Assembly: GCF_011516945.1 (NCBI RefSeq)
Contig: NZ_WOTH01000005.1
Span: forward strand, 62,001 to 126,000
Source of the DNA: Acetobacter estunensis
GTDB taxonomy: Bacteria > Pseudomonadota > Alphaproteobacteria > Acetobacterales > Acetobacteraceae
DNA length: 64,000 nt
Reading direction: 5' to 3'
The notes below the pieces were generated by a model, which worked only from the letters and a program-made list of their open reading frames with translations, had not been told where the DNA came from and did not search any database. The position numbers and the translations under genes are program-made. Position 1 is the stretch's first letter, and each line of letters starts with the position of its first letter. Shown here in pieces: positions 43,276 to 52,315 of the stretch.

Positions 43276-44720
43276 AGGAAACCAGTAGCCCACTTACTCT
43301 GCCCGGTGAGGGACCATCCGCGCGTCTTTCGGGAAATCTGGGCGTGACGGAGATTATTTTCATGGTCGTGGCGGCTGCGGCACCGTTGACCGTCATCAGC
43401 GGTAACGTGCCACTGGCCATTGCACAGGGTAATGGCGCGCAGGCATGGACCGGGTTTGTGGCGGCCGCCATCGTGCTGCTGCTGTTCTCGGTCGGCTTCG
43501 TGACCATGGCGCCTTACATGAAGGATGCAGGAGCGTTCTTCTCCTATATCCGCGCGGGTCTCGGTGGTCGTGTCGGGCGGGGCAGCGCTTTTCTCGCGCT
43601 TCTGACGTACACGGCGATCCAGCTTGGTGTGTATGGTTTCTTCGGCTGGGCAGTGGACGATACCGTTCGGCAGTGGGGCGGTCCTCATCTCCCATGGTGG
43701 GGCTATGCCGGGGGGGCGCTCGCGTTGGTGGCGTTTCTGGGATACCGTCACATCGATCTCAGTTCACGGCTGCTGGGAACGGCGCTGGTGTTGGAAATCG
43801 GTGTGGTGCTGGTCATGAACGCGGCCATTCTGATCCATCCATCGCCCGTCATGCCGCCGCCCAGCGCGACACCACCGGTCACTGGACCGTTTGCTGTGGC
43901 TCTTCTTTTTGCCATTACAGGCTTCATCGGATTTGAGGCGACGGCCATTTTCCGTGATGAGGCACGTGATCCGGAACGCACCATTCCGCGTGCGACCTAT
44001 GGCGCGGTCATCATTATCGGCGTGTTTTATGCCTTCTCCTGCTGGTGCATCATCATGGCGTGGGGGCCGGATGCGGTGACGGGCGTGGCGCAGCGCTATC
44101 TGGCGGATGGCGGCAACATGGTGCTGGAAACGGCAGGCCGTTACGCCGGCAATGTGGTGAAGCAGATCATGGCGGTGCTGCTGCTGACCAGTCTGTTTGC
44201 CTGTGTGCTGTCTTTTCACAACATCATCGCGCGGTATCAGCTCGTGCTGGGACGCGAAGGGGTGCTGCCGAGCTTCCTTGCCCGCACGCATGACCATCAT
44301 GAGTCGCCGCACGCCGCTTCGGTCGTGCAGACGCTCACGGCGCTCGTGCTGATGGTACTTGCGGCATTGTCGGGGGCCGACCCGCTGGTGACGGTCTACG
44401 GTTCGATGGCGGGCATTTCCACGGTCGGCATCGTGCTGCTGATGATCCTGACATCGTGCGCTGTGGTGGCATTTTTTCGTGCGCGTCCGACGCTGGTGAA
44501 GGAGCGTAAGTTCAAGACGGCTCTGTTGCCTATGCTGACGACGTTCCTGATGGCGCTGGTGTTGTTCGTTATTCTGGAGAATTTCACCACGATCACCGGT
44601 TTGTCGCTTGTGATCAGTACATGTCTTGGAGCTCTGCCGTTTGTGGCGCTGGGACTTGGTATGTGCCGCGACATGTCGGTTGAAGGCATTCTGGAAGAGG
44701 GTGTGGCGGTCAGATCCTGA
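43272..44720 (+). CDS. APC family amino-acid permease
   Basis: 482 residues, twelve membrane segments. N-terminal LGVTEIIFMVVAAAAPLTVI with the APC first-helix motif, then GFIGFEATAIFRDEARDPER, the classic FEATAxFxEEAxxPxRTIPRA signature of amino-acid permeases. Uptake of an amino acid or a related amine is expected. It is translationally coupled to the nitrilase-family amidase upstream and closed by a strong terminator. Confidence 0.9.
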   Translation: MKETSSPLTLPGEGPSARLSGNLGVTEIIFMVVAAAAPLTVISGNVPLAIAQGNGAQAWTGFVAAAIVLLLFSVGFVTMAPYMKDAGAFFSYIRAGLGGRVGRGSAFLALLTYTAIQLGVYGFFGWAVDDTVRQWGGPHLPWWGYAGGALALVAFLGYRHIDLSSRLLGTALVLEIGVVLVMNAAILIHPSPVMPPPSATPPVTGPFAVALLFAITGFIGFEATAIFRDEARDPERTIPRATYGAVIIIGVFYAFSCWCIIMAWGPDAVTGVAQRYLADGGNMVLETAGRYAGNVVKQIMAVLLLTSLFACVLSFHNIIARYQLVLGREGVLPSFLARTHDHHESPHAASVVQTLTALVLMVLAALSGADPLVTVYGSMAGISTVGIVLLMILTSCAVVAFFRARPTLVKERKFKTALLPMLTTFLMALVLFVILENFTTITGLSLVISTCLGALPFVALGLGMCRDMSVEGILEEGVAVRS

Positions 44721-44731
44721 ATTGGGGAAGT

Positions 44732-44767
44732 GTGGGGAGGCAGGTGAAGTGGCTCCCCACCGTTTTT
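44732..44767 (+). terminator. Intrinsic terminator after the APC permease
   Basis: GTGGGGAG (44732-44739) pairs with CTCCCCAC (44753-44760), followed by CGTTTTTATTT. Confidence 0.92.
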
Positions 44768-44870
44768 ATTTGATGAAAATCATCTATATTTGAATTTTAT
44801 TCTGCTTTGTCGTGTGGTTTCGTGATCGTATATAAATAAAATATTTGTATATATCCCATATGATTTTCGA

Positions 44871-44886
44871 TACCCTCAGTGGGGTA
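44871..44886. promoter_or_regulatory. CsoR-like operator upstream of copA
   Basis: Inverted repeat TACCCTCAGTGGGGTA, 27 bases before the copA ATG in an AT-rich promoter region. It resembles the TACCC-N6-GGGTA class of CsoR/RcnR-family copper operators. A possible -35 (TTGTAT, 44845-44850) lies 17 bases upstream of the overlap. No csoR gene is in the window. Confidence 0.5.
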
Positions 44887-44912
44887 AGTTCAAAAAAACA
44901 AACGGCCTTCTC

Positions 44913-47360
44913 ATGCCCTCCACGTCCGACGTGCTCCGTCATCTCCCTATCGAAGGCATGACCTGTGCGTCCTGCGTTGGGCGTGTGGAAAAGGTGCTTC
45001 GACGTGTCGAAGGCGTGAAAGATGTAAGCGCTAACCTTGCCACCGAAAGTGCCGATGTGACGGCTGACGCCTCCGTCACACTTCCAACACTCGTTCGCGC
45101 CATTACAGCCGCAGGCTACGGAGTGCCTGCTCAGACGGTCGATCTCGCCATTGACGGCATGACCTGTGCCTCCTGCGTCGGCCGTGTAGAGAAAGTTCTG
45201 CGCGCTGTGCCGGGCGTGCAGGATGTTTCCGTCAATCTCGCAACAGAACAGGCCATTGTGACAGGACAGGCGGACGCCTCAGACCTGATCGCAGCAGTGG
45301 AGAGGGCCGGGTATGATGCCCGGATTACAGAGGATGGAGGGCGCGACATCGGCGAGGCAGCCGAACGTCGTCAGGCGGAAACCGTCTCTCTCACCCGCGC
45401 TTTTATCCTAGCACTGGTCTTCACTCTTCCCGTTTTTCTGATGGAAATGGGCGGTCATATGATCCCCGGTTTTCATCACCTGCTGGACCACGTCATAGGC
45501 ATGAGAACGAACTGGATCCTCCAGTTCATCCTGACTTCGATTGTTCTGTTCGTGCCCGGTTGGCGCTTCCTTCGCACCGGGTTCGTCGCTCTGGTGCATC
45601 TGGCGCCGGAAATGAATTCGCTTGTGGCCATCGGTTCGCTGGCGGCGTGGGGATATTCGGTAATCGCCACATTCGCTCCCCGGTTGCTGCCTGCTGGCGC
45701 CGTGCAGGTTTATTATGAAGCTGCCGCGGTTATCGTGACGCTCATTCTGTTGGGCCGACTTCTGGAAGCCCGCGCGAAAGGGCGCACATCGGACGCTATT
45801 CGTAAATTGGCGGGATTGCAGGCCCGTGCAGCCGTGGTTCTTCGTAATGGCACACCTGCCGAAGTGCCGGTTGGAGAGGTGAAAAGTGGCGATCTGGTTC
45901 TGATCCGGCCGGGAGAACGTATTCCCGTCGATGGAGTGGTGGCGGAGGGCGAAAGTTACGTCGATCAGTCGATGATTACAGGCGAACCCGTGCCGGTGGC
46001 GCGTCATTCTGGGGAAAGCGTTGTCGGTGGAACCGTGAACCAGAACGGCACGCTGACTGTCAGGGCGACTTCAGTGGAGGAGGCGTCCACACTCGCGCAG
46101 ATCATCCGCATGGTGCAGGACGCGCAGGCCTCGAAGCTGCCGATTCAGGGGTTGGTGGACCGTGTGACGATGTGGTTCGTGCCGATCATTCTTCTCATCG
46201 CCGCTGTGACTTTCGTGATCTGGCTTGTCTTCGGGCCGACACCGGCACTGGGCGTCGCTCTGGTGCGGGCTGTATCGGTACTGATTGTTGCCTGTCCCTG
46301 CGCGATGGGACTGGCGACGCCCACCTCCGTGATGGTCGGCACAGGGCGTGGCGCTGAACTTGGCGTGCTGTTTCGTAAAGGAGAAGCGCTTCAGACGTTG
46401 AAGGACACAAAAGTCGTGGCGTTCGACAAGACCGGAACGCTCACACAGGGGCACCCTGAACTGACGGATATGACCGTGGCGGAGGGCTTCGAGCGGGAGG
46501 AGGTTCTGCGTCTGGCCGCAGCGGTGGAAGCGCGCTCCGAACACCCGATCGCACGAGCCATTGTAGCAGCAGTCGGAAACACCGTTCTGCCAGATGTTTC
46601 GGCGTTTGAGAGTGTAACGGGCGGAGGCGTGCGGGCCTCGGTGGAAGGGCGAACGGTTGCGGTGGGCGCGGATCGCTACATGCGCGATCTCGGCTTGGAT
46701 GTAGCGGCGTTTGCCTCTCAGGCCGTGCATCTGGGAGAACTGGGTCGCACGCCCCTTTATGTGGCTCTCGATGGGCGGCTGACGGCCATTCTTGCCGTGG
46801 CCGATGCATTGCGACCTACCACGGTTGCGACCATCACCCATCTTCACGCCATGGGACTGCGGACGGCCATGGTGACAGGCGACAATGCGCACACCGCAAG
46901 CGCCATCGCCCGTCAGGCTGGAATCGATACGGTGGTGGCCGAGGTGCTGCCGGCCGGAAAGGTGGAGGCCATTCGCAAACTGAAGGTAGCGGACGGCCTG
47001 CTGGCTTATGTGGGTGACGGCATCAACGACGCACCGGCTCTGGCGGAAGCGGATGTGGGGATGGCAATGGGGTCGGGCACCGACATTGCGATGGAGGCAG
47101 CGGATGTCGTGCTGATGTCCGGCAATCCCGAGACTGTCTGCACGGCCATCGCGCTTTCCAGAGCGGTGATTGCCAATATCCGGCAAAATCTGTTCTGGGC
47201 GTTTGCCTATAACACGGCGCTCGTTCCCTTGGCCGCGGGCGTGTTCGAGCCTCTGTTCGGCTGGCAGATGTCTCCTGTTTTTTCAGCGGGGGCGATGGCG
47301 TTTTCCAGCGTGTTTGTGGTGGGCAACGCGCTTCGGTTGCGACGGTTCTCGCCACGCTGA
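44913..47360 (+). CDS. copA: Copper-exporting P1B-type ATPase
   Basis: 815 residues. Two N-terminal heavy-metal domains, each [16 protein letters not shown] (Cys18/Cys21 and Cys85/Cys88), differ little from each other. Then the actuator TGEP, the intramembrane CPC motif ([12 protein letters not shown]) that marks Cu(I) transport, phosphorylation site [14 protein letters not shown] and [14 protein letters not shown]. The Cu(I)-specific final helices carry the expected YN and MSS-type residues ([18 protein letters not shown]). Detoxifies copper at the inner membrane. A CsoR-like operator overlaps its promoter. Confidence 0.95.
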   Translation: MPSTSDVLRHLPIEGMTCASCVGRVEKVLRRVEGVKDVSANLATESADVTADASVTLPTLVRAITAAGYGVPAQTVDLAIDGMTCASCVGRVEKVLRAVPGVQDVSVNLATEQAIVTGQADASDLIAAVERAGYDARITEDGGRDIGEAAERRQAETVSLTRAFILALVFTLPVFLMEMGGHMIPGFHHLLDHVIGMRTNWILQFILTSIVLFVPGWRFLRTGFVALVHLAPEMNSLVAIGSLAAWGYSVIATFAPRLLPAGAVQVYYEAAAVIVTLILLGRLLEARAKGRTSDAIRKLAGLQARAAVVLRNGTPAEVPVGEVKSGDLVLIRPGERIPVDGVVAEGESYVDQSMITGEPVPVARHSGESVVGGTVNQNGTLTVRATSVEEASTLAQIIRMVQDAQASKLPIQGLVDRVTMWFVPIILLIAAVTFVIWLVFGPTPALGVALVRAVSVLIVACPCAMGLATPTSVMVGTGRGAELGVLFRKGEALQTLKDTKVVAFDKTGTLTQGHPELTDMTVAEGFEREEVLRLAAAVEARSEHPIARAIVAAVGNTVLPDVSAFESVTGGGVRASVEGRTVAVGADRYMRDLGLDVAAFASQAVHLGELGRTPLYVALDGRLTAILAVADALRPTTVATITHLHAMGLRTAMVTGDNAHTASAIARQAGIDTVVAEVLPAGKVEAIRKLKVADGLLAYVGDGINDAPALAEADVGMAMGSGTDIAMEAADVVLMSGNPETVCTAIALSRAVIANIRQNLFWAFAYNTALVPLAAGVFEPLFGWQMSPVFSAGAMAFSSVFVVGNALRLRRFSPR

Positions 47361-47528
47361 CATGCGCACGTTCAGGTGCTGGGGTGTCAAACCTGTGGCG
47401 ACATCGTGCGTTGAGAGGCCGTCTTTCGCCTCGAACATCCTGATCTCTTTGCGAAAACGGTCAGAAGGGCGATTATGTGCCTTCTGTTGTTCGGTGGCCT
47501 GTCCATCTTCCATAATTCGAAAGTCAGC

Positions 47529-48671
47529 ATGAACACGACGTCTCATTGCACTTCCAGCCAATCTTCCGATGAGCAGGAAATGCGCCGTTCATTTCGTCCC
47601 GGCCGTGGCCCCTTCCAGTTCTGGGCGCAAGGTGTTCTTGTGGCGGTTGTGGCCGCGCTGGCGCTCTACACTCTGGGGCGGTTTCGGGTCTCTCTTGTGT
47701 GGGGCGGCGTGCTGGCGATCGTCTGCTGGCCTCTTCTGGGATGGCTGCAACGGAAGTGGTCACCCCGCCATGCGGATATTGTTCTGCCGGCCATTATCGT
47801 TCTGGGCATTGCCCTGATTTTTGGTGTACCGACGATGGTTATTGGCGGGATCGCGGCCAGTCAGGCGCGCGATGCGGCAGCGTGGGTGCGCGACATCCAT
47901 GAGTATGGCTTGCCGGAACCGGCGTGGCTCTCCTCCGTGCCATGGGGGCGGGCGCAGTTGGAGCATTGGTGGCAGGCCAATCTGGCCGATCCGTCAGGTG
48001 TGCAGCAGCTTCTGCATCGTCTTCATCCGGGGCAGCCTCTGCGGACGATCGATCATGTCGGGCAGGGTGTGGCCAACACGCTGGTTCTGTTCGGTTTTAC
48101 CCTGCTTGTACTGTTCTTCTTCCTCAAAGCAGGCCCGGCTGTGGTCCGGCATATGAATGTCGTGCTCTGGCGCCTGTTCGGTCCGCGGGGTGAGTTGCTC
48201 CGTTCTCAGGTCGTGGGGGCCGTGCGTGGTGCCATGGCGGGGTTGGTGCTGGTGGGTCTGGGTGAGGGCGCGCTGATTACGGTGGCCTATATCATTGCTG
48301 GAGCGCCACAGGCTCTGCTGCTTGGCGTGTTCACGGCTTTGATGTCCATGATTCCGATGCTCGGCGGCTTGGCTGTGGCGCTGGCTGTGGTGGTTATCCT
48401 TGTCAAAGGAACAGTGGGAGCCGCCGTTGGAGTGGGTGTATTTGGCATGATCGTGCTGTTTCTTGCCGATCATTTTATTCGCCCTGTCCTGATCGGCGGA
48501 TCGATCAGGTTGCCCTTCGTGTGGGTGCTGCTTGGGATTTTGGGCGGTCTTGAGGGCTGGGGGCTTTTGGGTCTGTTTATCGGGCCAGTGTTGATGGCGT
48601 TGGCGCATCTGATGTGGCGGTTCGGCTCTATGAGCGCGGCGGGGGCGCATGCGTTGCCCGTTGAAAAGTGA
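47529..48671 (+). CDS. AI-2E family (PerM-like) membrane protein
   Basis: 380 residues from ATG 47529 (the frame is open 18 codons further). Seven or eight membrane segments; the family pattern DUF20 is seen in RIPGALPQALLLGVFTALMS-like text here as AGAPQALLLGVFTALMSMIP, with the conserved PxxG near MIPMLGGLAVALAVVVILVK and FVWVLLGILGGLEGWGLLGL, FIGPVLMALA. Members export small molecules or sodium; AI-2 export is proven only for TqsA. Follows copA by 168 bases on the same strand. Confidence 0.88.
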   Translation: MNTTSHCTSSQSSDEQEMRRSFRPGRGPFQFWAQGVLVAVVAALALYTLGRFRVSLVWGGVLAIVCWPLLGWLQRKWSPRHADIVLPAIIVLGIALIFGVPTMVIGGIAASQARDAAAWVRDIHEYGLPEPAWLSSVPWGRAQLEHWWQANLADPSGVQQLLHRLHPGQPLRTIDHVGQGVANTLVLFGFTLLVLFFFLKAGPAVVRHMNVVLWRLFGPRGELLRSQVVGAVRGAMAGLVLVGLGEGALITVAYIIAGAPQALLLGVFTALMSMIPMLGGLAVALAVVVILVKGTVGAAVGVGVFGMIVLFLADHFIRPVLIGGSIRLPFVWVLLGILGGLEGWGLLGLFIGPVLMALAHLMWRFGSMSAAGAHALPVEK

Positions 48672-48788
48672 GGCGATGATTTCCCCGAAATGGCTGTCTG
48701 GAAGGAAAGTGAGGGAACGCAAAACTTTCGCTTATCGTTTCCCGTTCAATATGCCATGCGTGATCTGTCCAGAAGGAAAGAGACATCC

Positions 48789-49037
48789 ATGAACGACGAA
48801 GAAGAAGTCATTGTCGGCTATCTGATCCAGCGCGAGTCCGAAGACGGTGAACTCGACTTCTGGAACCCGGAGACAAAGTGGTCGGACGATCCAAACGACG
48901 CCAAGCTCTATGAAAGCGAGGACGAAGCGGATGCGGACGCCACGGCGCTTCAGGCACAGGGCGGCGGTGAGATCAGCGTGGCCGTCGTGATTGAAGATGA
49001 CGGTGAAGACGAGGATGAAGAAGACGAAGAAGTCTGA
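48789..49037 (+). CDS. Small acidic protein, unknown
   Basis: 82 residues from ATG 48789, preceded by AGGAAAGAGA. Very acidic: EEEVIVGYLIQRESEDGELD near the start and a C-terminal run of Asp and Glu (DDGEDEDEEDEEV). The first part (VGYLIQRESEDGELDFWNPE) contains a strand and an aromatic-rich segment, not simple low complexity. No family recognised. A strong terminator follows. Confidence 0.6.
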   Translation: MNDEEEVIVGYLIQRESEDGELDFWNPETKWSDDPNDAKLYESEDEADADATALQAQGGGEISVAVVIEDDGEDEDEEDEEV

Positions 49038-49358
49038 ATCTTTCCGCGTTACGAGTTTCCCAGCCCACGTTCTGCTTTCTGGCGGGGCGTGGGTTTTTTG
49101 TTTGTGGAAGAAAACTCACGCTGGTCGGACAGAACGGTAACTGCGAAGCACTATGTCGCATGGTAGACGGTGTGTGACCGAATACTGCGGTTATCTTGGA
49201 ACTCCGTCATTCCGATGGCGAAAATCTGTCCAAATGTTGATTTTGTTACATTTCGATATTTTTTGACTTGCTTTGAAAATTTTGTAAACGAATTATTGAC
49301 AATTGTTGCTGTCTGCGTTTTTTACGTTTCGTCCATTTCATGTGACGGAGATAGAAAA
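49038..49358. other. Promoter region and terminator before the leader-peptide gene
   Basis: About 320 bases without a gene. The first part holds the terminator of the acidic protein gene. From about 49215 the DNA is strongly AT-rich and contains TTGACT (49263) and a perfect -35 TTGACA (49296-49301) with only a poor -10 17 bases on. Confidence 0.6.
49064..49099 (+). terminator. Intrinsic terminator after the acidic protein gene
   Basis: CCCACG (49064-49069) pairs with CGTGGG (49088-49093), followed by six T. Confidence 0.85.
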
Positions 49359-49721
49359 ATGCGTGAATTAAACACAGCTGAAATCAACGAAGTTTCAGGT
49401 GGCTGCAGCTTTGGTGGCGGCTGGGTTGCGCCCGCTTGGGGCGGCTGCGGTGGCGGCGCGTCTTGGTCTTGGGGTGGATGTGGCAGCTGGGCCCCGGCTT
49501 GGGGCGGTGGTTCATGTGATGGCTGGGGGCCGGCTCCGTCATGGCACACAGGCGGTTCCTGCGGTGGCAACACCACGCCGGTTGCTCCGACCCCGGGCAC
49601 GGGTGGTTCCTGCCAGAATGAGTCGTTCCAGCAGATCCTCAACGGGATCATCCATGGCTCGAACTACACGGGTGTGCCTGCGTGCAGCACAACGACGTCC
49701 AGCTGCACGACGACGGCCTGA
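49359..49721 (+). CDS. Double-glycine-leader peptide precursor, Gly/Trp/Cys-rich
   Basis: 120 residues from ATG 49359, preceded by GGAG at eight bases. Residues 1-15 are MRELNTAEINEVSGG, a leader of the class II bacteriocin / colicin V type that a C39-peptidase ABC transporter cuts after Gly-Gly. The predicted mature part of 105 residues holds about 26 Gly, 8 Trp and 8 Cys, with a repeated APAWGG block (VAPAWGGCGGG and SWAPAWGGGSC), then a Pro/Thr spacer and a more ordinary tail (ESFQQILNGIIHGSNYTG). No exporter, immunity or modifying gene is nearby. Could be a bacteriocin, a surface or matrix peptide, or a modified peptide precursor. A larger open frame upstream lacks a start signal. Confidence 0.75.
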   Translation: MRELNTAEINEVSGGCSFGGGWVAPAWGGCGGGASWSWGGCGSWAPAWGGGSCDGWGPAPSWHTGGSCGGNTTPVAPTPGTGGSCQNESFQQILNGIIHGSNYTGVPACSTTTSSCTTTA

Positions 49722-49748
49722 TTTCTGAATTTTAGAAATCTGTAGAAG

Positions 49749-49776
49749 CCGCCCGGTTTATGCCGGGCGGTTTTTT
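49749..49776 (+). terminator. Strong intrinsic terminator after the leader-peptide gene
   Basis: CCGCCCGG (49749-49756) pairs perfectly with CCGGGCGG (49763-49770), followed by six T. Confidence 0.95.
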
Positions 49777-49790
49777 GTGACGTATTAAGA

Positions 49791-50069
49791 TCAGGCGTAG
49801 GAATCGACGGAGTTCGCTGCGTCTGAGTCCGAGTCCGAAGAACTGGCGGTGCGCGGTGTGCCCTCGGTGGTCGTGGAGACCACATTGCCCTGTGCGTCCG
49901 TCACAGTGATGGTGAGGGTGCCATCGCTGTTCAGGGTCTGGGTCGTGGTGTCGGAAGAAGAGGAAGACGCCGAAGACGAGTCAGACGAAACCGAGGAAGA
50001 TCCCGAAGACGTGTCACCGAACAGACTCGATACGGCGCTCGTGCCGAGGGAGGAAATGGAAGACGACAT
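49791..50069 (-). CDS. Ser-rich small protein
   Basis: 92 residues from ATG 50069, which has a near-perfect AAGGAG eight bases upstream, so the gene is real despite its composition. Over a third of residues are Ser (SSLFGDTSSGSSSVSSDSSS), with a Thr-rich centre (DGTLTITVTDAQGNVVSTTT) that reads like a bacterial repeat strand. No signal peptide. Convergent with the double-glycine-leader gene, 70 bases apart. Unknown; possible relation to the peptide gene is by position only. Confidence 0.65.
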   Translation of the reverse strand: MSSSISSLGTSAVSSLFGDTSSGSSSVSSDSSSASSSSSDTTTQTLNSDGTLTITVTDAQGNVVSTTTEGTPRTASSSDSDSDAANSVDSYA

Positions 50070-50208
50070 GACGTTACTCCTTGCGTAAGAGGTACGTCGA
50101 ATTGTTCGCTCTCATTTCCTAACTGATAGTGAAAATGCACGTAACAGAAAGAAATGCTCCGTAACAGGCGCTTTTCTCCTTTGGCTCTGCTCTTCCACGC
50201 CGTGATGA

Positions 50209-51123
50209 TTAGCAGCCCAGTGCAGGCAACACCGTTTCCACAATGTTGCGGTCCAACGCTTCGTATTCATGGTAGCGCAACGTGCGGTAAAGTTCTTCCC
50301 GCGTCTGCATCCGCGGCACCATGGTCTGCGTGCTGCCGTCGCGTTTGAGTGTGGCGTAAAGATCCGCCTGTGCCCTGTTGGCGACGCGCAGTGAACTGAC
50401 GGGCCAGATGATCATCCGATATCCCATATTCTCAAACTCTTCGGCCGTGAAAAAGGGGGTGCGCCCAAACTCCGTCATATTGGCCAGCAGGCGTACGCCG
50501 GGCATCCTGCGTGCGAATTCGCGGAACATATCCGCAGTGGTCAGTGCTTCGGGAAAGATTGCATCCGCTCCGGCTGCTACATACCGTTTTGCCCGTGCCA
50601 CGGCTCCGTCCATGCCTTCGCTGGCCACGGCGTCCGTACGGGCAACGATCACGATGTCACGGGCGGCGCGGCGGGCGGCATCGACCTTCATGACCATCTC
50701 GTCCAAGGACGCGAGTTTCTTGTCATTGAGATGCCCGCATTTCTTGGGCAGCAACTGGTCTTCCAGATGTACAGCCCCCGCGCCCGCTTCCTCAAACGCG
50801 CGCACCATGTTCATGACATTGAGCGTTTCGCCATATCCTGTGTCACCATCGACCAGAATGGGAAGACCGGAAGCGCGGACGATCTGGCGGATAAAAAACG
50901 TCACTTCATTGATGGTGATGATCCCCAGATCCGGCAGGCCCATGCTCGCGGTCATGGCGGCACCGGAGAGATACAGCGCTTCAAAACCCGCATCTTTCGC
51001 CTGAAGCGCGGCCTGCCCGTTATGCGCGCCCGGAAGCTGAAGAATGCCGGATGCATCGAGAAGTTTGCGGAAGCGCACTCCTGCGGATTCACTCGGGTTT
51101 TCGGAACCGACCAGATAGGTCAT
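50209..51123 (-). CDS. prpB: 2-Methylisocitrate lyase
   Basis: 304 residues from ATG 51123, overlapping the prpC stop (ATGA). Splits 2-methylisocitrate into pyruvate and succinate. The isocitrate lyase-family signature [11 protein letters not shown] with the catalytic Cys is intact, with [30 protein letters not shown] and [14 protein letters not shown]. Last gene of the prp operon for propionyl-CoA breakdown. Confidence 0.95.
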   Translation of the reverse strand: MTYLVGSENPSESAGVRFRKLLDASGILQLPGAHNGQAALQAKDAGFEALYLSGAAMTASMGLPDLGIITINEVTFFIRQIVRASGLPILVDGDTGYGETLNVMNMVRAFEEAGAGAVHLEDQLLPKKCGHLNDKKLASLDEMVMKVDAARRAARDIVIVARTDAVASEGMDGAVARAKRYVAAGADAIFPEALTTADMFREFARRMPGVRLLANMTEFGRTPFFTAEEFENMGYRMIIWPVSSLRVANRAQADLYATLKRDGSTQTMVPRMQTREELYRTLRYHEYEALDRNIVETVLPALGC

Positions 51124-52289
51124 GCTGCCTTCTCCATATGTCCGCGTTTGTTGATGTGAATGAATGGACGGTCTTCCGGCCCGATATACTCTGCGGAAGG
51201 ACGGATGATCTTGCCGTTTTCGCGTTGTTCGAGGACATGGGCGCTCCAGCCCGCTGAACGCGCGATGACGAAGATCGGTGTGAACATGGCGGTCGGGATG
51301 CGCATCATGCTGTAGGAAACCGCGCTGAACCAATCGAGATTGGGAAACATTTTTTTGGTTTCGCGCATGACGGTCTCGATCCGCTCCGCCACGTTGTAAA
51401 GGCGCATCGCGCCACTGCGTTTTGAAAGTTCGAAGGCTGTGCGTTTGATGATCTCGTTGCGCGGATCGGCAACCGTATAAACCGGATGGCCGAAACCGAT
51501 GATGACCTCACGGTTGTCGATGCGACGGCGGATATCGGCTTCCGCTTCATCCGGTGTGAGGTAACGCTGCTGAATTTCCAGTGCGACCTCGTTGGCACCC
51601 CCATGTTTCGGTCCACGGAGAGCGCCGATACCGCCGCATAATGCGGAATAGATGTCCGAACCGGTGCCAGCGATCACCCGGCCTGCGAAGGTGGAGGCAT
51701 TGAATTCATGCTCGGCATAGAGAATGAGCGAGACATGCATGGCCTTCACCCATTCCGCAGGCGGTGCCTGACCATGCAGGAGATGGAGGAAATGACCGCC
51801 GATGCTGTCGTCGTCAGTTTCGACTTCGATGCGGCGACCATTGGTCGCGAAATGATACCAGTAGAGCAGGATCGATCCGAGCGAGGCGAGGCAACGATCC
51901 GCGATCTCACGCGCACCGACAGGGTTCTGGTCGCGGCGTTCGGGCAGGACGCATCCCAAAACAGACAGGCCGGTGCGCATCACGTCCATGGGATGCGCGG
52001 CAGCCGGGATTTGTTCCAGCACGCGCTTTACCTGCTCGGGCAGACCGCGCATGGAGCGAAGGTGTTCCTTGTAGACGGCCAGTTCCGCGACGTCGGGCAG
52101 ATGACCGTGAATCAGGAGATGCGCGACTTCCTCATACTCGCAGTGTTCCGCAAGATCTTTGATGTCATAGCCGCGGTAATGCAGGTCATTGCCGCCGTGG
52201 CCGACTGTGCAGAGCGACGTGGTTCCGGCCGCAACACCGGAAAGCGCCACGGATTTTTTTGGACGATTTTCGTGAGAGGTCTGCGTCAT
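51120..52289 (-). CDS. prpC: 2-Methylcitrate synthase
   Basis: 389 residues with GAGGAG before the ATG. Condenses propionyl-CoA with oxaloacetate. Citrate synthase-fold motifs: [52 protein letters not shown] (catalytic His). The [11 protein letters not shown] string and length are PrpC-like rather than GltA-like. Middle gene of the operon, 26 bases after prpD. Confidence 0.93.
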   Translation of the reverse strand: MTQTSHENRPKKSVALSGVAAGTTSLCTVGHGGNDLHYRGYDIKDLAEHCEYEEVAHLLIHGHLPDVAELAVYKEHLRSMRGLPEQVKRVLEQIPAAAHPMDVMRTGLSVLGCVLPERRDQNPVGAREIADRCLASLGSILLYWYHFATNGRRIEVETDDDSIGGHFLHLLHGQAPPAEWVKAMHVSLILYAEHEFNASTFAGRVIAGTGSDIYSALCGGIGALRGPKHGGANEVALEIQQRYLTPDEAEADIRRRIDNREVIIGFGHPVYTVADPRNEIIKRTAFELSKRSGAMRLYNVAERIETVMRETKKMFPNLDWFSAVSYSMMRIPTAMFTPIFVIARSAGWSAHVLEQRENGKIIRPSAEYIGPEDRPFIHINKRGHMEKAA

Positions 52290-52315
52290 GATGGCGGCTC
52301 CTCTTCGTTTCTCTT

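Noticed and set aside
47283-47561. Minus-strand 92-codon frame between copA and the AI-2E gene
   Set aside because: Its first half reads somewhat like protein, but it lacks a ribosome binding site and overlaps the end of copA.
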